The notes below the pieces were generated by a model. The model made no database searches and was not told the origin of the DNA. It was given only the letters and a program-made list of their open reading frames with translations. Source: Bacteroidota bacterium (GTDB lineage: Bacteria > Bacteroidota > Bacteroidia > Chitinophagales > Chitinophagaceae). From it: a stretch of 54,947 nucleotides of DNA. Within the stretch, counting starts at the first letter, position 1. Each line of letters begins with the position of its first letter. A program made the translations under genes and the position numbers. Location: assembly GCA_013285855.1 (NCBI GenBank), contig JABDGW010000009.1:1-54947 (forward strand). Reading direction: 5' to 3'. Shown piece after piece: positions 24,581 to 34,224 of the stretch.

Positions 24581-26626
24581 ATGGAAACGTTTTACACGAT
24601 AATAGCCCTTCTTACTGCAGGCGCATGTCTTGGAATTGGAACAATAAACTTATTCATTGGTTTACATAAAGAGGGAGATAAAGCCGATCTTATTTTCGGT
24701 ATTATGTGCTTAAGCATGTGTATTTTCTTTCTGCTGCCACCTATTGGATTTATACTTAACGATAAAGCTCCCTATCCGTTACAAATTATTATTAAACGAA
24801 TCTTTAATTTTTCATTTTCCGCTTTACTGCCCTGGTTTATTTTATTGTACTGCGGCCTCACGAAAAAAATAATACCTGTTGCTATAAATATATGTATATT
24901 GATAGCCTACCTGGTTATGTGTTTTGCCAAAACAGATAACCCAAAACCTGTTTGGGTTTTAGTTATGCTGTTAGCGTTTATGCTAAATATAGCTTATGGG
25001 TTTTATGCAGCGTTTACACAAATAGCGAAAGGCAAAAAAAATAAAGGCCGCTGGTTTATTTTTGCTATGTCTTTTCTTGCCGTTTTGTTCACACTTGGAG
25101 CAATTAATCAACTTGGCAATAATTATTTCGGACAAGTCTTTGGCACCAAACTTTTTTTTCCTATTAATCTGTATCCACTTTCATTTATCCTTATAATAGG
25201 CGTTCAGTTAAGAACTGAGATTTTTGAAAAATTCAGGCTTGAGAAAATTTTGCATTGGGGAAATGTACGATGGGATTCGCTTGTACAAAGCTTTCAGTTG
25301 CTTATTGTAGAGCTTGATAATACAGGAAAAATACAATATTTAAATCCATACACCGTAGAGCAATTGGGTTATCATTCATTATCTGAACTCACCGGAAAAA
25401 ACTGGTTTGATTGTTTTGCTCCAAAAGAAGAAGTGGAGGCACGCAAATCCCTTTATATTCAAAATGTAGAGCAAAAAAAAATAGCGCATTGGATAAGCCA
25501 TCTTGTTGCAAAAGACGGAACTAATCTGGTTGTTGAATGGACCAATGTTTTTGTGTATGATAAAGCATGGAATATAACAGCAACTATGAGCGTTGGTTTA
25601 AACATTACCGCCAGGGAAAAAGCTTTTAAAGAAGTAGAACAGTTGAAGAATGAACTTGAAAAAGAGAGTCTTCTTTTAAGTGACGTTCAGTTAGAGGCAC
25701 AGAATGAAACTGGTATCATAGGAGAAAGTCAGGCGCTTCTTTATGCCATTCAAAAAGCAAAACAGGTTGCAGCAACAAATGCAACGGTACTGCTGGAAGG
25801 TGAAACCGGTGTAGGTAAAGAACTCTTTGCAAATCTTATTCATAAGCACAGCTACCGAAACGATAAAACTTTTATTAAAGTAAACTGTGCTGCTTTGCCG
25901 CCTGAATTGATAGAAAGTGAATTGTTTGGTCATGAGAAAGGTGCGTTTACCGGCGCATTGCACGCACGCAAAGGCAGGTTTGAATTGGCAGACGGCGGTA
26001 CCATTTTCCTGGATGAAATTGGCGAATTGCCTCTGGTGCTTCAGCCAAAATTATTGAGGGTGCTTCAAGCCGGCGAGTTTGAAAGAATAGGCAGTGAACA
26101 ATCCATTAAAGTGGATGTGAGGATAATTTCAGCAACAAACAGAGATCTTTTACAACAGGTAAAGACCGGGCAGTTTAGGGAAGATCTGTACTATCGTTTA
26201 AATGTATTTCCTATTACTATTCCTCCTTTAAGAAACCGCAAAGAAGATATTCCGTTGCTGATAAAATATTTTGTACAAAAATTTTCAGTTGAGCATAACA
26301 AGGGTATTGATAATATTTCTGCAGCAAGTATGATTCGTTTAACTGAGTATCCCTGGCCGGGAAATATACGTGAACTGATTAATGTAATTGAACGATCAGC
26401 GATCTCTTCTCAAAGCAGCACCTTAAAACTTGATTGGGTGAATACAGAAACATCGGTGTTATCTTTCTCCATTGAAGAAGTAGAACGTGCACATATTCTG
26501 AAGGTGCTTAAGGATACCAACTGGAAAATAAATGGAGATGATGGCGCAGCAATTAAATTAGGATTGCACCCAAATACACTTCGTTCACGGTTGAAAAAAT
26601 TAAATATCTCACGAAGCGAAGCTTAA
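24581..26626 (+). CDS. Membrane-bound sigma-54-dependent transcription activator
   Basis: A 681-residue protein. Residues 1-207 hold seven hydrophobic helices and no receiver domain. A PAS domain follows (about 228-340, [24 protein letters not shown]), then a short coil ([16 protein letters not shown]). The AAA+ domain starts near 385: Walker A GETGVGKE, the sigma-54 contact loop GAFTGA in [27 protein letters not shown], Walker [11 protein letters not shown], and an arginine-finger region [11 protein letters not shown]. The C-terminus is a Fis-type helix-turn-helix ([18 protein letters not shown]). Most activators of this family are soluble; tethering to the membrane is unusual. It may sense a signal at the membrane or via PAS. 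Its targets are unknown. Confidence 0.88.
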   Translation: METFYTIIALLTAGACLGIGTINLFIGLHKEGDKADLIFGIMCLSMCIFFLLPPIGFILNDKAPYPLQIIIKRIFNFSFSALLPWFILLYCGLTKKIIPVAINICILIAYLVMCFAKTDNPKPVWVLVMLLAFMLNIAYGFYAAFTQIAKGKKNKGRWFIFAMSFLAVLFTLGAINQLGNNYFGQVFGTKLFFPINLYPLSFILIIGVQLRTEIFEKFRLEKILHWGNVRWDSLVQSFQLLIVELDNTGKIQYLNPYTVEQLGYHSLSELTGKNWFDCFAPKEEVEARKSLYIQNVEQKKIAHWISHLVAKDGTNLVVEWTNVFVYDKAWNITATMSVGLNITAREKAFKEVEQLKNELEKESLLLSDVQLEAQNETGIIGESQALLYAIQKAKQVAATNATVLLEGETGVGKELFANLIHKHSYRNDKTFIKVNCAALPPELIESELFGHEKGAFTGALHARKGRFELADGGTIFLDEIGELPLVLQPKLLRVLQAGEFERIGSEQSIKVDVRIISATNRDLLQQVKTGQFREDLYYRLNVFPITIPPLRNRKEDIPLLIKYFVQKFSVEHNKGIDNISAASMIRLTEYPWPGNIRELINVIERSAISSQSSTLKLDWVNTETSVLSFSIEEVERAHILKVLKDTNWKINGDDGAAIKLGLHPNTLRSRLKKLNISRSEA

Positions 26627-27104
26627 CCTGCCTGCATTTTTTCAGATCAGGCGCTAACTAAATTATTTTTTTAGTTCCACTTCAAAGTATCTGCATATTT
26701 ACAGAAAACAAAATTTGCTTGAATTAATGAATTCCTTCCGGGTTGCATATAAAGATGTTTTCTTTTTGAAGTGGTGTTGGCTGTCAAATTAATATTTACT
26801 ACAAAAATTTTTTTCTGCGGGTGCATTTAAATAAATTCATCAATCAGGTTGGCTGCTATATTGGTATACAGCCGCAGGAAGATTAATTAGCCATCCTTGC
26901 TCACGGTATTTCGTGAGCTTGTAAGCATTATCGTAATTATTTTTAAACTCATTGCAGGTAACAATATGTTCACATAATTATTTAATATCTCATAATCAAG
27001 CATTTAAATTTTTAATTTATAGCAGGCTGTTATTTGGCATAGCTGTTGAAAACAGATTATGCCTCATTACTCAATTTTTCCCTGCCACCTACAGATTTAT
27101 TATT
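26627..27104. other. Non-coding gap with a 7-bp inverted repeat
   Basis: This 478-base gap follows the sigma-54 activator. It holds GCTCACG (26899-26905) and CGTGAGC (26912-26918), an exact inverted repeat around six bases. Near its end, GG at 27036-27037 and G at 27048 form a TGGCAT-type sigma-54 -24 box with an imperfect -12 box (TTGAA where TTGCA is expected), about 57 bases before the next gene. I see no gene. Confidence 0.4.
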
Positions 27105-27434
27105 ATGTATTTCTTGAAATTATCAGGATATATTCCTGAAACTAAGCAAGCTGAATTTGAACAGACGTATCGTCTGTCAAGCACTCAAATTCCGAAATCG
27201 TGTGAAGAATACAGTATATCAAAAGATGTATTAAATGAAGGAGTTTATCATTTTGTTTCATACTGGCCGTTGCTAAACCACATGCAGGCCTTCAAAAGGT
27301 CTGCATCTTTTTTAATCATTATTGGCGCTTTTAAAGCTTTAGGAGAGTTGTATGAAAATTCGAGCGGCGAAATAATGACTGACAGAGCAGGTAACGAAGC
27401 ATTGATTAATAGTCGTTACCTGAGTCTTCTTTAG
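27105..27434 (+). CDS. Small ABM-like (ferredoxin-fold) protein
   Basis: The ATG at 27105 gives a 109-residue protein starting MYFLKLSGYIPETKQAEFEQTYRL. Upstream codons in frame extend the reading frame but carry no plausible N-terminus. The pattern of an early strand, EFEQTYRLSSTQIP helix, 'YHFVSYWPLLNHMQAFKRSASFLIIIGAFKALGELY' resembles antibiotic-biosynthesis-monooxygenase-like dimeric alpha-beta proteins, which include enzymes and sensors. The family call is tentative and no active-site residue is evident. A weak sigma-54-like promoter upstream would suit the activator next door. Confidence 0.5.
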   Translation: MYFLKLSGYIPETKQAEFEQTYRLSSTQIPKSCEEYSISKDVLNEGVYHFVSYWPLLNHMQAFKRSASFLIIIGAFKALGELYENSSGEIMTDRAGNEALINSRYLSLL

Positions 27435-27531
27435 TAAACAGGGTATTTGCAATCGTTTTTTTGAATGATGAAAATCATAGAGTACTATACATTAAACACC
27501 ATTATTTGTTTTGTAAATTCTCGTTATCCCC

Positions 27532-28380
27532 ATGCTAATCAAATCACCAGCTTCCGAAGAAACAGGATTTTCTAAAGAAGCAATATACCAGCAAATTGAA
27601 AGAATATTCACTGATTCATTTTTTCTGAATTCAGATATTCTCAAAAGATTTCTTGTATTTATTGTAGATGAAACCATGCTTGGAAATTCAAACCTGTTGA
27701 AGGAATATACAATTGGTATTAAAGTGCTGAACAAACCAATAAATTTCAAGCCCCAGGAAAATGGCATTGTAAGAATTCATGCCGGCAGGCTAAGAAGAGC
27801 TTTAAATCATTATTACAATGCACAAGGTGCTCAGGATACCCTTCGTATTTATGTTCCTAAAGGCAGTTATGTTCCCTTTTTTTGTAACCCGAATGACAAA
27901 ACCATAGATGACGCTTTCATCAATACGAATAAATCTCACATAAACGCTTCGCCGGCTATTGCCGTACTTCCTTTCGGGCACCTGAATGATCATGCAATAG
28001 AAAATTCACTCGCTGATGGTTTAGGATTTCAATTAACTACAGAATTGATGATGTTTGAAGAAATTTCTGTGATCGCTTATTATACTGCAAGAGAATTATG
28101 CAAAAAAAATGAAGACATAACCACGTTGATAAATGTACAATATATAGTTACCGGCAATATTCAAATACAGGATGATCGTTTGCGCATTTATGTTCAGTTT
28201 GTAGAAGTACAAACCAATCAGCAGTTATGGAGCCGCAAGTATGAAAGAAAATGTACTACTACGGAAATTTTTGAATTAGAAGATGAAATTACGCACCTGA
28301 TTGTTGCTGAAATAGAAGAAGAATTGTCTTTAACCAAAGCAAAAAATGCTGTAATAGCTTCCAGGAAGGCTGTTGTTTAA
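27532..28380 (+). CDS. Winged-helix-like plus TolB-like domain protein
   Basis: A 282-residue soluble protein. Residues ~18-125 have the conserved block found before TolB-like domains in many cyclase-linked and transcription proteins: ILKRFLVFIVDETMLGNSNLLKEYTIGIKVL, IVRIHAGRLRRALNHYY and VPKGSYVPFF. Residues ~140-265 match the TolB-like half of that family: AIAVLPFGHLNDHAIENSLADGL, VQYIVTGNIQIQDDRLRIYVQFV, QLWSRKYERK. Related proteins usually add an adenylate-cyclase domain or TPR repeats; neither is present here. A role in signalling or transcription near the sigma-54 activator is likely but unproven. Confidence 0.65.
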   Translation: MLIKSPASEETGFSKEAIYQQIERIFTDSFFLNSDILKRFLVFIVDETMLGNSNLLKEYTIGIKVLNKPINFKPQENGIVRIHAGRLRRALNHYYNAQGAQDTLRIYVPKGSYVPFFCNPNDKTIDDAFINTNKSHINASPAIAVLPFGHLNDHAIENSLADGLGFQLTTELMMFEEISVIAYYTARELCKKNEDITTLINVQYIVTGNIQIQDDRLRIYVQFVEVQTNQQLWSRKYERKCTTTEIFELEDEITHLIVAEIEEELSLTKAKNAVIASRKAVV

Positions 28381-28640
28381 ATTAATTTTTTTATCTCCTG
28401 TTTATCGGCTTAAACAGCTTTTATATCAATCACTGCATAATGCCGATCTTACATTTGAAAAATATTTGTCTACATATTTTTCCCTTTTTTCAGCTACCGG
28501 AAACAATTAAAATGGCTTTTAAAAAGTCATTTTTTTTTGCATTTTGCTAAAGGGTATTTAGTGCAATTTTACAAAAGGAATAATTTTTGCTTTTGAACGT
28601 TATTAATTTTGGAATTATTTAATTAAGCACTTCTATTTAC

Positions 28641-29510
28641 ATGTCAGCATATAAGCATTTTTTTTTCTATATAGCTATTCTTGTTTTTCATTACACGCTT
28701 ACTGCACAAAACTTAAGCGTGCAAATCTCACCGGGTTTTATGAATTATGGCGGCGATCTTCAAAGCAAAGCTTATACTTTTCAACATGCAGATTTTTCAA
28801 TTGGTGTTTATGCAGGTTACCGTATAAATCAGTTTTTATTACGTGCAGGTTTTACTACTGGAAAAATTCATGGAGATGATTTAAGTAACACGGGTTATAA
28901 ATATCGTAACCTTAGTTTTGCTTCCAGTATTACAGATGTTAATTTATGCCTGCAATACGATTTCCATTTATTAGATGAAACCCGGAAATTTACACCATAC
29001 GTTTTTGCAGGTGCAGGAATTTTTCATTTTAATCCTTATACTATTTATAACTCCCAAAAAGTTTATTTACAGCCATTAGGTACAGAAGGCGAGGGATTGG
29101 CAGTTTATCCCGACAGAAAAATGTATTCACTTACTCAACCTGAAGTTCCCTATGGCATTGGGTTTAAATATAGAATGTCAGACCGCGTTTTACTTGGCCT
29201 GGAATTCAGCAGCAGGTTTTTGTTTACAGATTATGTGGATGATGTAAGCAATACTTACCCTGATGAAAACGAGCTTTTTAAACAAAGAGGTCAATTAGCT
29301 GTTGATCTTTCTTTCAGAGGAAATGAGATAGATCCTTCGCTTCCATTTCCTTCCGGCAACAAAAGAGCTAATCCCGACCGGAATGATAATTATTATACTT
29401 CTACATTCTCTTTTATATACGTTTTTCCAAAACAGTCTGAATATAAAATGAATAGCAATAAGCAAAGCCGGAAATCTCAGCGGATTGATTGTCCTAAACA
29501 CATACATTAA
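28641..29510 (+). CDS. DUF6089-type outer-membrane beta-barrel protein
   Basis: A 289-residue protein with signal peptide FFFYIAILVFHYTLTAQ. The start of the mature part, ISPGFMNYGGDLQ, followed by a YAGYRINQFLLRAGFTTGKIHGDD strand pair, then TDVNLCLQYDFHLL and FTPYVFAGAGIFHFNPY, matches the DUF6089 pattern of Bacteroidota barrels. The tail after the last strand is basic and hydrophilic (QSRKSQRIDCPKHIH). The function of the family is not known. It precedes the UbiD gene by 53 bases on the same strand, which may be accidental. Confidence 0.7.
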   Translation: MSAYKHFFFYIAILVFHYTLTAQNLSVQISPGFMNYGGDLQSKAYTFQHADFSIGVYAGYRINQFLLRAGFTTGKIHGDDLSNTGYKYRNLSFASSITDVNLCLQYDFHLLDETRKFTPYVFAGAGIFHFNPYTIYNSQKVYLQPLGTEGEGLAVYPDRKMYSLTQPEVPYGIGFKYRMSDRVLLGLEFSSRFLFTDYVDDVSNTYPDENELFKQRGQLAVDLSFRGNEIDPSLPFPSGNKRANPDRNDNYYTSTFSFIYVFPKQSEYKMNSNKQSRKSQRIDCPKHIH

Positions 29511-29563
29511 AGCTTTTAAGCGATCTGTTCAAGTGCATGGTAATTCATACGTTTGCATAATCT

Positions 29564-31396
29564 ATGGTGTATAACTCACTTGAAGATTGCCTTATTGATC
29601 TTGAAAAGAACGGCCATTTAATCAGAATAAAAGAAGAAGTTGATCCTTATCTTGAAATGGCTGCCATACATTTAAAAGTGCATGAAGCGCAAGGTCCCGC
29701 TTTATTGTTTGAAAATGTAAAAGGTTCAAATTTTCGTGCTGCATCAAATATTTTCGGAACCATTGAAAGAAGCAAATTTATTTTCAGAAAACGCTTTAAA
29801 TTTATTCAGCAGCTAATTCAACTTAGAAATAATCCGCAGAAAATATTTCACCAACCTTTCAACTCAATTAAAACAGGCATTTCTTTTTTATCATCTTTAC
29901 CAAAAAAAATTTCACCAACCAATATCATACATAACGAAATTAAAATAACCGATCTGCCCTTGATACATCACTGGCCAAAAGATGGCGGCGCTTTTGTTAC
30001 GTTACCCCAGGTATATACTGAAGATATTGCACAGCCCGGCGTTCAGCATTCCAATCTTGGTATGTATCGCATTCAGCTTACAGGTAATAATTATATACTG
30101 AATGAAGAAGCGGGTTTGCATTACCAGATACATCGCGGCATTGGCGTTCATCAAACAAAAGCAAATGAAGCAGGTCTGCCTCTAAAAGTTAGCGTATTTG
30201 TTGGCGGACCACCGGCGCATTCTTTAGCTGCTGTAATGCCGCTGCCCGAAGATGTGAGTGAACTGATGTTTGCAGGTTTATTAAGCGGAAAAAGGTTCAG
30301 GTATTTTTATACAGATGGATTTTGTATTAGTGCTGATGCAGATTTTATAATCACCGGCGAAGTTTATCCAAATGAAAATAAGCCTGAAGGACCGTTTGGT
30401 GATCATCTTGGCTATTACAGTTTACAACATGATTTTCCATTAATGCATGTACGCAAAGTATACGCAAAAAAAAATGCCATCTGGTCATTTACGGTTGTAG
30501 GAAGGCCGCCGCAGGAAGATACTTCATTCGGAAATTTAATTCATGAATTAACCGGCGAGGCAGTTACAAAAGAAATTCCTGGTTTGCAGCAAATAAATGC
30601 TGTTGATGCAGCCGGCGTTCATCCATTATTATTGGCAACAGGCAGCGAACGCTATACGCCATACAATAAAACAAAACAACCTGCAGAAATTTTAACTATC
30701 GCCAATCATATTTTAGGAACAGGACAATTAAGCCTTGCAAAGTTTTTGTTTATTACAGCTGATGATGAAAGAAAAATTTCACCGCAAAATATTCCTTCAT
30801 TCTTTGATTATGTTTTAAAGCGCATAGATCTTTTAAGAGATATTCATTTTTATACAAACACAACTATTGATACGCTTGATTATTCAGGAACGTCACTTAA
30901 CCGTGGAAGCAAAGTTGTATTTGCTGCTTATGGAGATGTTGTAAGAGATTTATGCACATCAACTCCTTCAGAATTTTCATCATTGCAAAATTTTGAAAAT
31001 GCACGGTTGATTTTACCAGGAATAATTTGTTTGCAAACAAACAGGTTCAGCAATTATGAGAATACTGAAAAAGAAATGCAGCAATTAAATGAGCAATTAA
31101 AATTTGCACAAACATTACAACAAACTCCTTTTATAATTATTTGTGATGATGCTTCTTTTGTTGCAAAAAATCTTAACAATTTTTTATGGTCAGCATTTAC
31201 GCGTTGCAATCCTGCCTATGATATATATGGTGTAAACAGTTTTTACAATTATAAACATTGGGGTTGCGACGCTGTTATTTTAGACGCACGCATTAAACCG
31301 CATCATGCGCCGGTATTGAAAAAAGATGCCGCAACCGAAAAGAAAATTGAACGCATATTTAATAAAGAAGGCAGCTTGTATGGCTTATTAAAATAA
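29564..31396 (+). CDS. UbiD-family decarboxylase
   Basis: A 610-residue protein with the fold signature of UbiD-type, prenylated-FMN-dependent decarboxylases: SLEDCLIDLEKNGHLIRIKEEVDPYLEMA at the start, then GPALLFENVKGSNF, the metal/cofactor region NLGMYRIQL with H residues near IHRGIG, and GPFGDHLGYYS. UbiD enzymes reversibly decarboxylate aromatic or unsaturated acids; in Bacteroidota the common member acts in menaquinone synthesis, so this is my best guess. The gene is 53 bases downstream of a barrel gene, and a weak terminator hairpin follows it. Confidence 0.85.
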   Translation: MVYNSLEDCLIDLEKNGHLIRIKEEVDPYLEMAAIHLKVHEAQGPALLFENVKGSNFRAASNIFGTIERSKFIFRKRFKFIQQLIQLRNNPQKIFHQPFNSIKTGISFLSSLPKKISPTNIIHNEIKITDLPLIHHWPKDGGAFVTLPQVYTEDIAQPGVQHSNLGMYRIQLTGNNYILNEEAGLHYQIHRGIGVHQTKANEAGLPLKVSVFVGGPPAHSLAAVMPLPEDVSELMFAGLLSGKRFRYFYTDGFCISADADFIITGEVYPNENKPEGPFGDHLGYYSLQHDFPLMHVRKVYAKKNAIWSFTVVGRPPQEDTSFGNLIHELTGEAVTKEIPGLQQINAVDAAGVHPLLLATGSERYTPYNKTKQPAEILTIANHILGTGQLSLAKFLFITADDERKISPQNIPSFFDYVLKRIDLLRDIHFYTNTTIDTLDYSGTSLNRGSKVVFAAYGDVVRDLCTSTPSEFSSLQNFENARLILPGIICLQTNRFSNYENTEKEMQQLNEQLKFAQTLQQTPFIIICDDASFVAKNLNNFLWSAFTRCNPAYDIYGVNSFYNYKHWGCDAVILDARIKPHHAPVLKKDAATEKKIERIFNKEGSLYGLLK

Positions 31397-31399
31397 ATT

Positions 31400-31430
31400 G
31401 GGGCTGACGAAGAATCGCCGCCCCTTTTTT
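31400..31430 (+). terminator. Probable terminator after the UbiD gene
   Basis: GGGGC (31400-31404) and GCCCC (31420-31424) enclose a 15-base loop and are followed by six T. The stem is short but GC-rich and starts right after the UbiD stop. It converges with ndk on the opposite strand. Confidence 0.5.
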
Positions 31431-31497
31431 CAACCCTAAACCCTTAAAGGGCGAAGGTAAGTATCAAAAATTATTTTACAACTATTTCTGCCTTTCT

Positions 31498-31917
31498 TTA
31501 TAAAAATCTTTCAAGTTGGGAAAAGAAGAAGCTGCTTTCTATAGCTGCATTTTCATCACTGTCGCTGCCGTGCACTGCATTTTCACCCACTGATGCTGCA
31601 AAATCTTTTCTGATTGTGCCTTCATCTGCCTGTGCAGGATTTGTAGCCCCAATCAGTTTTCTAAAATCTGCAACTGCATTTTCTTTTTCAAGAATGGCTG
31701 CAACAATTGGCCCGCTGCTCATAAACTCAACCAGCTCACCATAAAAAGGCCTTTCTTTATGCACAGCATAAAAGGCACCGGCCTGTTCTTTTGTAAGCTT
31801 TGTCCACTTCATTGCCTGTATTGTAAACCCGTTTTTAATAATGCGATCTATAATTGCACCCGTATATAATTTACCGGTGGCATCGGGTTTTATCATAGTA
31901 AATGTTACGTTACTCAT
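31498..31917 (-). CDS. ndk: Nucleoside diphosphate kinase
   Basis: A 139-residue enzyme of usual length that transfers the gamma-phosphate between NTPs and NDPs by a ping-pong mechanism. It starts with [14 protein letters not shown], contains [37 protein letters not shown], and the catalytic H116 in [14 protein letters not shown]. All hallmark positions are present. It stands alone, convergent with the UbiD gene and divergent from the DHH phosphoesterase gene, and is likely constitutive. Confidence 0.95.
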   Translation of the reverse strand: MSNVTFTMIKPDATGKLYTGAIIDRIIKNGFTIQAMKWTKLTKEQAGAFYAVHKERPFYGELVEFMSSGPIVAAILEKENAVADFRKLIGATNPAQADEGTIRKDFAASVGENAVHGSDSDENAAIESSFFFSQLERFL

Positions 31918-32045
31918 AGTTTTTAAATTGGCCGCAAAAGTAAGCGTTCGTTAATTTTTTTAAATTACAAAATTGTTATAGATGCGTTTTAAAACAAAAT
32001 TCATTTGAATGTGTGCTTTTAAAGCCGCAATTTTGCCGCCTTTCT

Positions 32046-33053
32046 ATGCAGCCTGTTGAGCGTTTATATACATTATTGCAAAGCCAAAGAAATATTGTAA
32101 TTACCATGCATCAAAAACCTGATGGCGATGCAATGGGCTCTGCGCTTGCGTTGTATCATTTCTTAAAGAGCCTTCATGATAATGTAACGGTAATTTCCCC
32201 TACAAACTGGGCAAGGTTTTTAAACTGGATGCCGGGCTGTGAAAAGGTTATTGACTATGAGCTATATACACAAAAAAGTACTGAGCTCCTAAATAGCGCG
32301 GATATTGTTTTTTGTCTTGATTTTAACAGCATGCACCGCACAAAAAAAATGGAAACGCTGCTACTTGGTATAAAGTGCGTTAAAGTGCTTATTGATCATC
32401 ATGAGCAGCCGGCAGAAGAGCATTTTGATTATGGTGTAAGCGATATTACAAAAAGTTCAACCTGCGAAATGGTGTATGATTTTATAGTTCATTCTCCTTT
32501 TGCAGACAAGCTGAATATTGAAACAGCCACTTGTATTTACACAGGTATCATGACAGATACAGGGTCGTTTCGCTTTTCCATTACCTCAGCGGCAACGCAT
32601 AAAGCCGTGGCGCATTTAAAAGAGCTTGGATTAAATCACAGCATCATTCATGAAAATATTTATGATAATTTTTTAGAGAACCGGCTGCGTTTTATAGGTA
32701 ATGCTTTATTAAACAGGCTTGAAGTTTTGTATGAGTATAATACAGCACTAATGGCCATATCAAAACGCGATCTTCTGAAATTTGAAATTCAAACCGGTGA
32801 TACAGAAGGTCTCGTAAATTATTTGCTTTCTATTGAAGGAATCAAGCTGGGCGCTTTACTAATTGACAGAACCGAAGAACGTAAATGGAGTTTCAGAAGT
32901 AAAGGAGATTTTGATGTAAACGAACTTGCACGCAATCATTTTGAAGGCGGCGGACATAAAAATGCGGCAGGCGGCAGAAGTTCTGAAAGCATTGAGGATA
33001 ATGTGAAGAGATTTAAAGAAGTTATTAAACAATACGAAAACCAATTAACATAA
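32046..33053 (+). CDS. DHH-family phosphoesterase (NrnA-like)
   Basis: The ATG at 32046 gives 335 residues starting MQPVERLYTLLQSQ; an upstream ATG at 32013 adds a poorly fitting basic stretch. DHH motifs are visible: HQKPDGDAMGSALAL (motif I), CLDFNS (II), IDHHEQP (III) and a TGIMTDTGSF element (IV). The C-terminal DHHA1 domain ends with FEGGGHKNAAGGRS. Family members (NrnA, RecJ-like) cleave short RNA oligomers and pAp using manganese. The size and the DHHA1 glycine motif favour NrnA over RecJ. It follows ndk in divergent orientation with ~130 bases between. Confidence 0.85.
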   Translation: MQPVERLYTLLQSQRNIVITMHQKPDGDAMGSALALYHFLKSLHDNVTVISPTNWARFLNWMPGCEKVIDYELYTQKSTELLNSADIVFCLDFNSMHRTKKMETLLLGIKCVKVLIDHHEQPAEEHFDYGVSDITKSSTCEMVYDFIVHSPFADKLNIETATCIYTGIMTDTGSFRFSITSAATHKAVAHLKELGLNHSIIHENIYDNFLENRLRFIGNALLNRLEVLYEYNTALMAISKRDLLKFEIQTGDTEGLVNYLLSIEGIKLGALLIDRTEERKWSFRSKGDFDVNELARNHFEGGGHKNAAGGRSSESIEDNVKRFKEVIKQYENQLT

Positions 33054-33183
33054 ATCTTTCATTGCTTAAACAGGCAGTGGGTATTAAAACAAAAATAAAA
33101 AAATGAAATGCCCGGTTATTAATTAATAAAAATTGAATCTTATGGGCATTACATCTGACAACTAAAAACAAAAAAAATTACAG

Positions 33184-34152
33184 ATGAAAAGAACAATCGC
33201 GGTGTTATTTGCAATAAGCTTATTTGCATGCAACATGAATTATGAAAAGACTCCTTCAGGTCTTACTTATAAAATATTTCGTGGTAAAGGAGATGAAAAA
33301 CCCAAACCGGGGGGGTTTGTAAAATTTAATCTTGAATACAGGCTGAAAGACAGAGATTCTGTTTTACAAACAACATATAGCAGTAAACTTGCCGCGTACA
33401 GCCCTTTAGATACAGGCAAGCGTATTCAATATTCAATTATGGAAGTTGTGCCTTTAATGAATGTTGGCGATAGTGCTGAGATAAGTATTAATATAGATTC
33501 TTTAAAGAACAAAGGATTGATACAGGATTACACTCCCATTCTTGTAAAAGGCCAGGTACTTATTGCACGTATAAAATTGCTGCAGGTATTTAAAGATGAA
33601 AAAGCAATGCTGGCAGATTATGATAGTTCAATTGAAAAAGAAAAGCAGGCTGAAACAAAAACGCTTGAAGATTATATGGCAAAAAATAACCTGAAAGGCA
33701 TAAAAACAAAGAACGGCGCTTATGTGGTTTTAGATAATCCGGGCGATGAAAACAATAAAGCTGATTCCGGTAAAATTGCAACGGTTATGTATCGCGGCTA
33801 TCTTGAAACTACCGGTAAAGTTTTTGACACAAATATGGATACAACAAAAGGACATACTGAACCTATACCAATTGCTGTTGGCACACGTGGTTCAATAGAG
33901 GGCTTTAATGAATGCCTTCCTTATTTTGGTAAAGGAGGAAAAGGAAAATTTCTTATACCGGCTATGTTAGGTTATGGGCCACAGGCACAGGGAGCAGATA
34001 TTCCTGCTTTCTCTAACCTTATATTTGATATAGAAGTTACAGATGTAAAAGATGCACCTCCTCAACAGATGAATCCGATGATGCAACAGCAACTGCAGCA
34101 ACAAATGCAACAGCAGATGCAGGAACAGCAAAAAGACAGCAGTAAGCACTAA
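33184..34152 (+). CDS. FKBP-type peptidyl-prolyl isomerase lipoprotein
   Basis: A 322-residue lipoprotein: signal IAVLFAISLFAC with lipid cysteine at residue 16. The N-terminal half resembles a degenerate FKBP domain (YEKTPSGLTYKIFRGKGDEKPKPGGFVKFNLEYR). The C-terminal domain is a clearer FKBP: GKIATVMYRGYLETTGKVFDTNMD, IEGFNECLPYFGKGGKGKFLIPAMLGYG, and NLIFDIEVTDV. The last ~30 residues are almost only Q and M with a charged end, a low-complexity tail. It should fold or isomerise proteins in the envelope. An efficient terminator follows. Confidence 0.85.
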   Translation: MKRTIAVLFAISLFACNMNYEKTPSGLTYKIFRGKGDEKPKPGGFVKFNLEYRLKDRDSVLQTTYSSKLAAYSPLDTGKRIQYSIMEVVPLMNVGDSAEISINIDSLKNKGLIQDYTPILVKGQVLIARIKLLQVFKDEKAMLADYDSSIEKEKQAETKTLEDYMAKNNLKGIKTKNGAYVVLDNPGDENNKADSGKIATVMYRGYLETTGKVFDTNMDTTKGHTEPIPIAVGTRGSIEGFNECLPYFGKGGKGKFLIPAMLGYGPQAQGADIPAFSNLIFDIEVTDVKDAPPQQMNPMMQQQLQQQMQQQMQEQQKDSSKH

Positions 34153-34167
34153 ATTATTTTAGCATAA

Positions 34168-34203
34168 TAAAAAAGCAACGTTCACAACAAGCGTTGCTTT
34201 TTT
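34168..34203. terminator. Bidirectional intrinsic terminator
   Basis: AAAAGCAACG (34171-34180) pairs with CGTTGCTTTT (34192-34201) around an 11-base loop, with A and T runs on both outer sides. It lies between the convergent FKBP gene and exbD and should serve both. Confidence 0.8.
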
Positions 34204-34224
34204 ATTTGCACAACAGTGAGGCTG

